Origin: Brachyspira alvinipulli ATCC 51933
GTDB taxonomy: Bacteria; Spirochaetota; Brachyspiria; Brachyspirales; Brachyspiraceae
Length of the DNA: 64,000 bases
NCBI RefSeq assembly: GCF_000518245.1
Contig: NZ_KI912403.1
Coordinates: 258,600 to 322,599, forward strand
Reading direction: 5' to 3'
This document shows, in pieces, positions 26,893 to 35,497 of this stretch (position 1 is its first letter; each line of letters opens with the position of its first letter). Position numbers and translations under genes: made by a program. The notes under the pieces were generated by a model. That model did not search any database, was not told the origin of the DNA, and saw nothing but the letters and a program-made list of their open reading frames with translations.

Positions 26893-28191
26893 ATGCAATT
26901 AATAGATTTAGTAAAAAATGCCAAAGAAGCTACATATAAATTACAATCTTTAAATACAGATATAAAAAATAATGCTCTTCTTGAAATAGCAAAAAAAATT
27001 GAAGAAAATAAAGATAAAATATTTGAAGCTAATAAAAAAGATCTAGAATATGCACAAAAACTTCTTGATGAAAATAAAATTTCAAAATCTATGTTTAACA
27101 GATTAAAACTGGATGAAAATAAATTAATAGATGTTGTTTCAGGAATTAGAGATGTTGTAAAACTTGAAGACCCTATTAATAAAGTATTATTAGAAACAGA
27201 GCTTGATGACAATTTAGTATTAAAAAAAATATCCTGCCCTATTGGTTTAATCGCTGTAATATTTGAGGCTCGTCCTGATGTAATATCTCAAATATCTTCT
27301 TTGTGTATAAAATCATCTAATGCAGTTATACTTAAAGGAGGAAGTGAGGGAGAAAACACCAATAAAGCAATATACAATATAACAGAAGAAACTCTAAACA
27401 ATATAAAAGAATTCCCAAAAAACTCTGTTAATTTAGTATTCACAAGAGAGGATATAAAAGAATTATTATCAATGGATAAATATATTGATTTGATAATACC
27501 AAGAGGCGGAAACAGTTTAGTACAGTATATAAAGTCAAATACAAATATACCTGTACTAGGACATGCTGACGGTATATGTCATTTATATATAGATGAATCT
27601 GCCAATCATGAAAAAGCATTAAAAATATGTTTGGATTCAAAAGCTCAATACCCAAGTGCCTGCAATGCTGTTGAAACTATACTCATAAATAAAAACATAG
27701 CTTCAGAATACTTGCCAAAACTTTATAATTTATTCAAAGAAAATGAAATAAAAATGAACGGAGACACTGAAGTAAAAAAGATATTAACTTCATCTGATAT
27801 AGGCGAAGTAAAAGAATGGCATTTAGAATACGGTGACAAAGAGGTATCTTTAAAAATAGTATCAGATACAGAAGAAGCATACAATCATATTAACAAATAC
27901 AGCTCTCATCATACAGACTCTATAATATCAGAAAATAAAGACAATATAGAAAAGTTTATGACATTCGTTGATTCTGCTAATGTATACTGCAATGCTTCAA
28001 CAAGATTTTCAGACGGGTTCAGATACGGTTTCGGTGCTGAAGTAGGAATCTCAACAAATAAAACTCATGCAAGAGGCCCTGTAGGTTTGGAAGGCTTAAC
28101 AATATACAAATATAAAATTTTTGGAAACTATCAAATCGTAGACGACTATGTTACTCATAAAGCAAGTTTTAAACATAAAAGAATAAAATAA
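26893..28191 (+). CDS. proA: gamma-glutamyl phosphate reductase
   Basis: 432 residues from the ATG at 26893, chosen because TGGAGG lies 7 nt before it; an ATG at 26881 overlaps the prmA stop. Aldehyde-dehydrogenase fold with IGLIAVIFEARPDV, NAVILKGGSE, the catalytic cysteine in QYPSACNAVET, and GAEVGISTNKTHARGPVGL near the end. It reduces gamma-glutamyl phosphate in proline synthesis. No proB is nearby. A strong terminator follows. Confidence 0.96.
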   Translation: MQLIDLVKNAKEATYKLQSLNTDIKNNALLEIAKKIEENKDKIFEANKKDLEYAQKLLDENKISKSMFNRLKLDENKLIDVVSGIRDVVKLEDPINKVLLETELDDNLVLKKISCPIGLIAVIFEARPDVISQISSLCIKSSNAVILKGGSEGENTNKAIYNITEETLNNIKEFPKNSVNLVFTREDIKELLSMDKYIDLIIPRGGNSLVQYIKSNTNIPVLGHADGICHLYIDESANHEKALKICLDSKAQYPSACNAVETILINKNIASEYLPKLYNLFKENEIKMNGDTEVKKILTSSDIGEVKEWHLEYGDKEVSLKIVSDTEEAYNHINKYSSHHTDSIISENKDNIEKFMTFVDSANVYCNASTRFSDGFRYGFGAEVGISTNKTHARGPVGLEGLTIYKYKIFGNYQIVDDYVTHKASFKHKRIK

Positions 28192-28242
28192 GATTAATTT
28201 TCAAATGTGAGTAAATCATAAAACAATTTTTATAAAATTATT

Positions 28243-28283
28243 AAAGGCAAGAGATTTTTATTAAAGCTCTTGCCTTTTAATTT
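28243..28283 (+). terminator. proA terminator
   Basis: AAAGGCAAGAG and CTCTTGCCTTT form an 11-bp stem, followed by TTAATTTTT. A classical intrinsic terminator 50 bp past proA. Confidence 0.8.
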
Positions 28284-28299
28284 TTAAACTAATAAACAA

Positions 28300-29938
28300 T
28301 TATTTAAAAAACTTGCCTATCCCTTTAACTATACCAGAAACTATGTCAGAAGGAGAACTAATATTTCGCAATCGTTCTTTAACATAATCATTATCAGGCT
28401 CTATTTCTAAAGACTTGTTATAGGCATATTTAGCATCTTCAATTCTTCCTGCATTTTCCAAAGCAACACCATAATTTTGCCATGCATAAGGATTACTATC
28501 ATCTAAATCTAAAGTTTTTTTATAACTTTTTATAGCTTCCTGATAATTACCTAATGTTAAATATGAATAAGATAAAGAAAACATAACCTCATATAATAAT
28601 TCATCATTAAGATCATAATTTTCTATTAAATTTATAAAATCATCTATTGCTTTATAATAATGACCAATAAAATAATATGATTTAGAAGAAAAAAATAAAT
28701 AAAACATATTATTTATAAAATCAGAATAACCTTTAGCCTCCAAAATAGAAATATTTTTATTTATATAAAGAATATCACTATATCTTTTCATATCATACAA
28801 TTTTAAAACAAGCTGTTCAGATAAATTAAAAAAAGCCTCTGTATAATTATAATCTTCATTTTCAAATAATTGTTTCATTTTATCAAGGGCTTCATTACAT
28901 GCCAATTTTAACTCTTTACCTTCATTAGCATTTTCTAGCTTTTCAATTAATTCAAAAATGTTATCATCCTCATTTAACGCTTCTAAAATATTTGTAAGTT
29001 TTTCTTGTTTTTCTATAGAATCTAATATTTCTTTCATTTTATCATCGGAAGGATAAAATTGTAAATATTTATTAATAGTCTCTTTTGCATCTTTTCATCT
29101 TTTAGCAGAAAATAAGCTATAGCTAATGCCCCATAAGCTGAAGTATGCAATTCTGATGCCTTTAATGCATATTCTATAGCTTTATCATAATTTTCCATAA
29201 AACGGTAAACATTGGATATGTTAACCAAAGGAGTATAATTTTGTTTATCCAACTGTATTGCCTTATTTAATGCTTCTAAAGCTTTTTCATACTCCTTTTT
29301 TCCTTGATATAGTAAACCTAATGAATTCCAATTGTTTGACTTATTAGAATCAATTTCTATAGCTTTCAGGAATGCTTCTAAAGCTTCATCGTTATTTGAG
29401 TTTAAAAGATATGCATTACCAAGCCAACGCCAAGATTCATCATTATTAGGTTCTAATTCTACTGTTTTCTTAAAACATTTTATAGCCTCTTCATATTGTT
29501 TATCATCATAGTATGACCTACCTTATTCAAATAAATCTTTAGCATTTTCTTTATTAGAACTATTTGAAGTAGTATCATTAACTCCTTTAATACTTTTTAT
29601 ATAATCCTCAAATTCTCTTGCTCTTTCATCTGATATACCATACTTTATTTTCTTTTGTTTAATAAACTTCTTCCACTTTCATCTATAGCTCCGTCTTCAA
29701 GCATATCTTCCAAAAGCTCGTAATATTCTTCTTCGCCTTCTGTATTAAATTTAGGCTTATTTTTATTTTGTATTTCTTGAAGGGCAAAATCTTCTATTTC
29801 TTTTGCTCTTGAATCGGATGAACCGTATCTACCCTTTTTCTTATCTAATAGATTCCTCTCGCTATCGTCTATAATTCTATCATCTAACATGTCTAATATG
29901 AGTTCATAATAGTTTTGTTCCTGCTGTGTAAAATTCAT
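28300..29938 (-). pseudogene. TPR-repeat protein gene, broken by two frameshifts and one stop
   Basis: Four stretches of one gene lie in order. 29938-29645 (97 residues) has the tandem motif YYELILDMLDDRIIDDSERNLL and YYELLEDMLEDGAIDESGRSLL (given here in pieces YYELILDMLDD, YYELLEDMLED). After a frameshift near 29650 the sequence continues YGISDERAREFEDYIKS; an in-frame TAA at 29523-29525 interrupts it. TPR repeats then run to a second frameshift near 29090, after which the 245-residue frame to 28300 holds more TPRs (EAIKSYKKTLDLDDSNPYAW). Adding one A at each frameshift gives 547 codons. TPR proteins are scaffolds for protein contacts; the partner is unknown. Confidence 0.65.
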
Positions 29939-30184
29939 TATTGTACTCCTTTAATTATAATTGATTAGAAATACCAAAAGAAAGGCATTAATATATTTAA
30001 GTATTTTAAAATATTGAAACTTTAATTTTGAATTGAAATTATGATTAATGAAATTTATGAAAATTCTAATTTGATTTTTAGCATAATTAAACAAACCTTA
30101 AATTAATGTTTCATTAGATTAGTATATATTATAATAGTTGTTTGTCAATATTTTATGCTGATTTTATATATTTAATGTATATAA

Positions 30185-30220
30185 AATTAAAACAAGAGGC
30201 TTATACCCCTTGTTTTAATT
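30185..30220 (-). terminator. terminator downstream of DUF1232 remnant
   Basis: AATTAAAACAAGAGG pairs with CCCCTTGTTTTAATT (one mismatch) around a 6-nt loop. Symmetric enough to act on both strands. The rest of the 305-bp gap from 29939 is AT-rich and holds nothing else recognisable. Confidence 0.5.
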
Positions 30221-30243
30221 ATAAATTTAATAAAAAATAGTTC

Positions 30244-30582
30244 TTAATTTGAAGCAACCTTGAAAACTAAGACTACAAGAAGAACTATTATTAGAATTCC
30301 TATACCCCCTATTATAAAAACTCCCCATTTTATATATTTTATTATTTTTCTTATATAACTATTAGCATCTACAACACCATTTTGTACTCCATTAAGTCCC
30401 CCAACTAAAAGAAATAAAGCATCCTTGAACTAACCAAGAATAGGCAATACATCAGGAACTAAATCTACTGGTGAAACTGTGTATATAACTGCCAATATTA
30501 AAGGTATCCAAGGCACTATGCCAGACTGTACAGGTTTTGACGGCTGATTGGAATTATCATTGTAGTTATTATATTCACTCAT
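30244..30582 (-). pseudogene. DUF1232 (YkvA-like) membrane protein gene with internal stop
   Basis: Read from the ATG at 30582 the frame gives a polar Asn-rich start, then a hydrophobic segment and SPVDLVPDVLPILG, the hallmark of DUF1232, then TAG at 30430-30432, then KDALFLLVGGLNGVQNG and a second membrane segment to TAA at 30244. The stop stands where the family has an aromatic or similar residue; TGG to TAG would explain it. With the codon restored the protein is 112 residues, with two membrane spans. No frameshift is present. Function of the family is unknown. Confidence 0.6.
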
Positions 30583-30780
30583 AAAACCCTCTATTATTTG
30601 ATAAAATAAAAAGCATTAATATGTTTTAATATTATAAAAATTAAATATATTTAGTTACACATTTGCTTTAATAAAACATAGCATCTATATTATTAAAAAA
30701 CATAAGTAAACATATTAATATTAAATTATATTATACAATACAATAATTATTTATCAATACTTTTTTATAACAGAAATAAT

Positions 30781-30822
30781 AAAAAAGTACATACTAATAA
30801 CTTTTAAGCTAATAGTATGTAC
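30781..30822 (-). terminator. terminator of the 31-kb lipoprotein gene
   Basis: On the reverse strand GTACATACTA pairs with TAGTATGTAC and is followed by TTTTTT. It lies 22 bp past the stop. Confidence 0.7.
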
Positions 30823-30843
30823 CTAATCTTTTATAGTATAAAA

Positions 30844-31227
30844 TTATAGCTTTTCGTAATAAGATGTTCCACCATTATTACCATAAAATACTTCACATTC
30901 ACTATCACTCATAAATACAAATCTAACATTTCCTACAATTGGTATACCATATAGAACAAACTCATGCCAAGTATCTTCTACATATTTAATTCTATTCCAA
31001 TTACTAATAGGAACGCTGCTTGATGAACCATCAGCATTATAGAAAGTAACTACCCCATCCCTAGTAATAACAAACAGCTCAAGACGATCGTATATGTTTC
31101 TCCAAGCACCTACTAAATCGTATGGCGTAAATGTTCTGTTAGGTTCAAACATAGATGAACAGCTTGTCAAAACCAAAGACATTATCAATAATAATACAAT
31201 TTTCATAATACTTTTGTTTTTAATCAT
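30844..31227 (-). CDS. lipoprotein of unknown function
   Basis: 127 residues, with a lipoprotein signal ending in LVLTSC (Cys about 23). The mature part starts FTPYDLVGAWRNIYDRLELF and is beta-rich, resembling a small lipocalin-like or META-type barrel with DGVVTFYNADGSS and VRFVFMSDSECEVFY. AGGAGG precedes the ATG. Own terminator downstream. No neighbour suggests a role. Confidence 0.7.
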   Translation of the reverse strand: MIKNKSIMKIVLLLIMSLVLTSCSSMFEPNRTFTPYDLVGAWRNIYDRLELFVITRDGVVTFYNADGSSSSVPISNWNRIKYVEDTWHEFVLYGIPIVGNVRFVFMSDSECEVFYGNNGGTSYYEKL

Positions 31228-31436
31228 AAAACCTCCTAATTTAATAATATTGTTATAATGAATACAAATAACAATATTATTTGATTATTATTGTTTAATA
31301 AATCATATACCTCACATAGCTATAATATATTTTTAATATTTTTTATCAACATGTAAAAATATATTACAAAATAATTATATAATTTTTACAATAAATGTAA
31401 ATATTACTTATATAGTAAATTTACAAAATAAAAAAC

Positions 31437-31464
31437 TTGATAAAATACATGATTTTGATATAAT
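31437..31464 (+). promoter_or_regulatory. parA promoter
   Basis: TTGATA at 31437-31442, a 16-bp spacer, TATAAT at 31459-31464. It ends about 41 bp before the parA ATG and is the best sigma70 match in this gap. Confidence 0.5.
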
Positions 31465-31505
31465 AATATAATTTCACGATATTTTTTTAGTTTGAGGATA
31501 TATTT

Positions 31506-32270
31506 ATGTCTAAAGTTATAGCTATAGTTAATCAAAAAGGCGGTGTAGGAAAAACTACTACAGCCGTTAATTTAAGTGCTACAATAGCATCAATGGGCAA
31601 AAAAACATTATTAATAGATATTGACCCGCAGGCTAATGCTTGTTTGGGTGTAGGCGTTACTAGAGACAAAATGGAAAAAAGTGTATATGATTTATTAATA
31701 GGACAAGCAGAGGCAAATGAAGTTATAATGCCTACATATCAGGAAAATCTTTTTCTAATACCTGCAGATTCAGATTTGGTTGGTGCTCAAATAGAATTAG
31801 TTAATGAAATAGCTAGAGAATACAAACTAAAAAAGGCTATAGATACTGTAAAAGATAATTATGAATATATTATTATAGACTGCCCTCCTACTCTAGGTAT
31901 ATTAACACTTAATGCATTAACTGCTGCTGATTCTGTGCTTATACCTATACAATGTGAGTTCTATGCATTAGACGGAGTAGCTGAACTTAATAATACAATA
32001 GCACTTGTTAAAGAAAATCTAAATAAAGAATTAAAAATAGAAGGCGTACTTCTTACAATGTATGATTCAAGAACAAAATTAAGTGCTGATGTTGTACGTG
32101 AGGTTGTAAATTTCTTTAAAGATAAAACATATAAAACTATGATACCTAGAAATGTACGCTTAAGCGAAGCTCCTTCTTATGGTAAAGCTATAAGCGATTA
32201 TGATAAAGACTGCATAGGAGCAAGAAGTTACAGAGAATTTTCTAAAGAGTTTATTGAAAAGTCTAAATAA
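31506..32270 (+). CDS. parA: chromosome-partitioning ATPase ParA (Soj)
   Basis: 254 residues. Deviant Walker A QKGGVGKTTTAVN at the N-terminus, Walker A' DIDPQANA, Walker B YIIIDCPPTLG, and PRNVRLSEAPSYGKA near the end, all as in chromosomal Soj/ParA. It binds DNA as an ATP dimer and moves ParB-parS complexes. A GNAT gene lies between it and parB. I see no parS-like 16-bp palindrome in the window. Confidence 0.95.
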   Translation: MSKVIAIVNQKGGVGKTTTAVNLSATIASMGKKTLLIDIDPQANACLGVGVTRDKMEKSVYDLLIGQAEANEVIMPTYQENLFLIPADSDLVGAQIELVNEIAREYKLKKAIDTVKDNYEYIIIDCPPTLGILTLNALTAADSVLIPIQCEFYALDGVAELNNTIALVKENLNKELKIEGVLLTMYDSRTKLSADVVREVVNFFKDKTYKTMIPRNVRLSEAPSYGKAISDYDKDCIGARSYREFSKEFIEKSK

Positions 32271-32302
32271 ATTATATTTTTTTAATATAAGGATATTACT
32301 AT

Positions 32303-32809
32303 ATGAATGATATTATTTTAAAAGATGTAAAAGAAGAAGATATTTTCATGTTTAAAAATAAATTACAAGAATCATTTATATTTGGAGCAAAAAATTATTT
32401 TGGAGAAGATATTACAGATAAAATACCAGAAGAAAAAGATATTGAAGAATCTTTAAATATGGAACAAGTATATTCTTATCATTTAGTACTAAATAATGAA
32501 AAAATAGGCGGAGCAATAATAGAAATAAATAATGAAACAAACCATAATGAACTTCATTTCTTTTTTATTTATCCTGAATATCAAAATAAAAAAATAGGAT
32601 ATTTATCTTGGAAATCAATAGAAAATAAATATCCTCAAACCAAAACTTGGACATGTTATACACCATATTTTGAGAAAAGAAATATTAATTTTTATGTAAA
32701 TAAATGCGGTTTTCATATTGTTGCTTTTTATAATAAATATAATAAACTTGAAGGTATGGATAGCGGTCCTGAAGAGTTTTTTAAATTTGAAAAAGTTATG
32801 AATAAATAA
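32303..32809 (+). CDS. GNAT-family N-acetyltransferase
   Basis: 168 residues. The core strand and acetyl-CoA loop read ELHFFFIYPEYQNKKIGYLSW, where the usual Q/R-x-x-G-x-G/A is QNKKIGY, and the C-terminal NFYVNKCGFHIV is the standard beta6-alpha4 region of the fold. Acceptor unknown. Unusually it sits between parA and parB with short gaps, so it may be co-transcribed with them. Fold assignment is good; a role in partitioning is not implied. Confidence 0.85.
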   Translation: MNDIILKDVKEEDIFMFKNKLQESFIFGAKNYFGEDITDKIPEEKDIEESLNMEQVYSYHLVLNNEKIGGAIIEINNETNHNELHFFFIYPEYQNKKIGYLSWKSIENKYPQTKTWTCYTPYFEKRNINFYVNKCGFHIVAFYNKYNKLEGMDSGPEEFFKFEKVMNK

Positions 32810-32856
32810 TATAATTAATATTTAAATAATGAATTTTAATATATAAGAGGATTTTT

Positions 32857-33810
32857 ATGAGCAGAAAAGGCGGTCTTGGCGGACAAGGTATGAATGCCTT
32901 AATAAAATCTGGAGACAAAGAAATAAAGAGAGCTGTTGAAGAGGCTGAAAAAAACGGAGTACTAGAAATAGATGTTTCGCTTATAGATGTAAACCCTGAC
33001 CAGCCTAGAAAAGTATTTAATGAAGAAGAAATACAAGGTCTTGCAGAATCTATCAAGGAGAACGGACTTATAAACCCTATAACTTTAAGAGAAAAAGAGG
33101 GCAAATATCAAATAATATCCGGCGAGAGAAGATTCAGAGCTTTTAAATTTTTAAATAGAGACAAAGTACCGGCATTAGTGCTTCAAAATATAGCAGATTC
33201 AAAAATGCTTGAGCTTACCCTAGTAGAAAATATACAAAGAGCAGATTTAAATGCAATAGAAGTGGCAAGAAGCTATAAAAAATTAATATATGATTTAAAT
33301 ATTAAACAAGAGGAATTAGCCAATAGAGTTGGAAAAAGCAGAAGCACAATATCAAATTCAATGCGTATATTGGAATTAAGCGAAAATATACAAAATTTAA
33401 TATTAGAATCAAAAATTACTGAAGGTCATGCCAGAGCTATATTATCTTTAACAGATGAAAATGAAAGAGAAGCATTTGCAAAAGAAATAATAGAAAATGG
33501 TTATTCTGTTAGAGAATGCGAAAAAATAGTAAAAGATAAAAAAGAAAATAACAGTACTGCAGATAATGAAAATAATGAAAAATCTGATAATAAAGTAAAA
33601 AAAGAAAATAAAAAAGATCCTAATATAAAGCAATTAGAAAATGATTTAGAAAAGATATTCTCTACAAAAGTAAATGTTTTAGACAAAAATGGAAAAGAAG
33701 GTAAAATAGTAATAGAATACTACAGTGCAGATGACTTATCAAGAATCATGGATATGCTTGAAAAAATACATGAAAAAGAAAACAGCACAAGCCCTACACT
33801 TGAATATTAG
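32857..33810 (+). CDS. parB: chromosome-partitioning protein ParB (Spo0J)
   Basis: 317 residues. The N-domain carries NPDQPRKVFNEEEIQGLAESI and the CTPase box GERRFRAFK, then LTLVENIQRADLNAIEVA and a helix-turn-helix NRVGKSRSTISNSMRIL for parS binding; a Lys/Asn-rich linker (about 225-262) leads to the C-terminal dimer domain. It loads on parS as a CTP-dependent clamp. It is followed 8 bp later by a DUF4384 gene. Confidence 0.95.
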   Translation: MSRKGGLGGQGMNALIKSGDKEIKRAVEEAEKNGVLEIDVSLIDVNPDQPRKVFNEEEIQGLAESIKENGLINPITLREKEGKYQIISGERRFRAFKFLNRDKVPALVLQNIADSKMLELTLVENIQRADLNAIEVARSYKKLIYDLNIKQEELANRVGKSRSTISNSMRILELSENIQNLILESKITEGHARAILSLTDENEREAFAKEIIENGYSVRECEKIVKDKKENNSTADNENNEKSDNKVKKENKKDPNIKQLENDLEKIFSTKVNVLDKNGKEGKIVIEYYSADDLSRIMDMLEKIHEKENSTSPTLEY

Positions 33811-33818
33811 GAGTAATT

Positions 33819-35018
33819 TTGAAATTCAAAATTTTAGCAGTGATATTATTTCTATCTCTAACTCTATATTCAAAAGAAAGAATGCCTATAGCCACTATAG
33901 ATTTAGATCATAGTTTAAGGGCAAATGAACCTTTAAGAAAAGAATTAGTAAGAGCTATAAATAAATTTGTATATTTAAAACAAAAAACTTCTATATCTGT
34001 AGATAGACAAAAGAAAAAACTATTCGGTACTAATGAATTGGATTTAGAACAGGGATTAACTGTAGCTTCTAATCTAAATGTAAGAATAGCAATAATAATG
34101 AAAAGTGAAAAAGTATTGAAAAATACAAATAATAATCAAAACAAAATAGAAAATTTAACAATAAAATCTAATGAAATAAATGATATTATGAGCAATTATA
34201 ATATTACCAATACAATATTAAGTAATGATATTATACTTACAAATGAAGCAAAAGATTTAGGAGATTTAATAGAATACGGAATAGGTAAAAAAACTGAAGA
34301 TATGGATAAAGAAGGTGAAGAAAAAAAAGATGAAGAACTTTATGATATAAAATATAATTTTCAAGTCATAGATATAGAAACAGGAGAAACATTAAAAAAA
34401 TATGACAAAAGAACATCATCTGAAGCTTTGCTTGCTATGCAGGAAATATGCTTGTATTTAGAATTTTATTTTTCTAATATATTATTCAAAAAAATAGAAC
34501 ATCAAATAAACGGTATTAATTTAAATTTGAGAGTAGAAAGAACAACTTTAGAAAATAAAACAAATGCAATATATGATAGAGGAGAAATAATAGAAGGAGA
34601 ATCATTTACTCTAAACTTTAGATGCAATATGGACGGATATGTATATATATTTGCTTTTCAAAATGATGGAAATGTTATATTAATGCATCCAAATGATTTT
34701 AATAACTTTATAGATAACAAATATCAAAATCAAACTGAGGGAAAGAAAAACTACATAATACCTCCTGAAAACTCTATATTTAGAATAAGAATAAGACCTC
34801 CTTTCGGAGAGGATGCTTTCTATGCAGTTTATAGTAAAAAAGAACTTCCATGGATCACAGGTTTATACTTTAAAGGTGACGGATTTAAGATATGTGATAA
34901 AAGTAAAGTAGCAGAGTTCACGGCAAAATTAAAGTCCACATTAAAATTTATGAATGATAATAATTGGCAGATAGCTAAAATATACTTACATACTATCTCA
35001 GAATTAGAAGAAAATTAA
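33819..35018 (+). CDS. exported DUF4384-domain protein
   Basis: 399 residues starting at TTG, with GGAG 8 nt upstream and a signal peptide (KFKILAVILFLSLTLYS). The N-half has the CsgG-like pattern IATIDLDHSLRANEP and LNVRIAIIMKSEK. The C-half has GESFTLNFRCNMDGYVYIFAFQ (pieces GESFTLNF, GYVYIFAFQNDG) and VILMHPND, the DUF4384 signature. The family is linked to envelope or protein-surface assembly in other bacteria. It directly follows parB and is probably read from the same transcript. Confidence 0.8.
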   Translation: MKFKILAVILFLSLTLYSKERMPIATIDLDHSLRANEPLRKELVRAINKFVYLKQKTSISVDRQKKKLFGTNELDLEQGLTVASNLNVRIAIIMKSEKVLKNTNNNQNKIENLTIKSNEINDIMSNYNITNTILSNDIILTNEAKDLGDLIEYGIGKKTEDMDKEGEEKKDEELYDIKYNFQVIDIETGETLKKYDKRTSSEALLAMQEICLYLEFYFSNILFKKIEHQINGINLNLRVERTTLENKTNAIYDRGEIIEGESFTLNFRCNMDGYVYIFAFQNDGNVILMHPNDFNNFIDNKYQNQTEGKKNYIIPPENSIFRIRIRPPFGEDAFYAVYSKKELPWITGLYFKGDGFKICDKSKVAEFTAKLKSTLKFMNDNNWQIAKIYLHTISELEEN

Positions 35019-35053
35019 AAAAGACTTATAAAATTACATTTATAAGTCTTTTT
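35018..35053. terminator. bidirectional terminator
   Basis: AAAAAGACTTATAAA pairs with TTTATAAGTCTTTTT around a 6-nt loop, between two convergent genes. Confidence 0.75.
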
Positions 35054-35059
35054 AATATT

Positions 35060-35302
35060 TTAATCATCAATATCAATTACTCTTCCGCCTCTAGTTATTT
35101 CTAATTCCAAACCATTACTAAGTTTAACTTTATATAAACCATCATCCATTTCAACTTTCCAAATTCTAGCTCTAGGATAATATCTTTTTGCTGCATTTAT
35201 AACTCTTCTAGGAACTTGATTAATAGGAACAACCCAATCTGCAAAAAGGCTTGAACTTCCAATTATAGAAAAAGCAAATATTAAACAAAATAGTTTTTTC
35301 AT
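35060..35302 (-). CDS. small periplasmic PepSY-like protein
   Basis: 80 residues with a signal peptide (about 1-21, ending LFA). The mature part, VPRRVINAAKRYYPRARIWKVE followed by YKVKLSNGLELEI, is the helix-strand-strand unit of PepSY-like (DUF2874) proteins. AAAGGA precedes the ATG. A periplasmic or extracellular binding role is likely; no enzyme residues. Confidence 0.75.
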   Translation of the reverse strand: MKKLFCLIFAFSIIGSSSLFADWVVPINQVPRRVINAAKRYYPRARIWKVEMDDGLYKVKLSNGLELEITRGGRVIDIDD

Positions 35303-35430
35303 AAATATATCCTTTCAAAATATAAAATTATCTTATAGTTATATAATAATACATTTTTTAATTATTGTCAATTTATTTTACATAAAAAGTAAAAAAATTC
35401 TTATTTTTTTAAATAAAACTACAATATAGT

Positions 35431-35470
35431 AAAAAAGGTTTACAAATAACATATAGTATTTGTAAACCTT
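35431..35470 (-). terminator. terminator of the activase gene
   Basis: Reverse strand: AAGGTTTACAAATA pairs with the TATTTGTAAACCTT arm around a short loop and is followed by TTTTTT. It lies 28 bp beyond the stop. Confidence 0.75.
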
Positions 35471-35497
35471 TGTAAATTCTTTTTTATTAAAGTAAAA

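Noticed and set aside
31228-33810. parS site near parAB
   Set aside because: No 16-bp palindrome resembling TGTTTCACGTGAAACA was found; only a partial TTTCACG near 31472.
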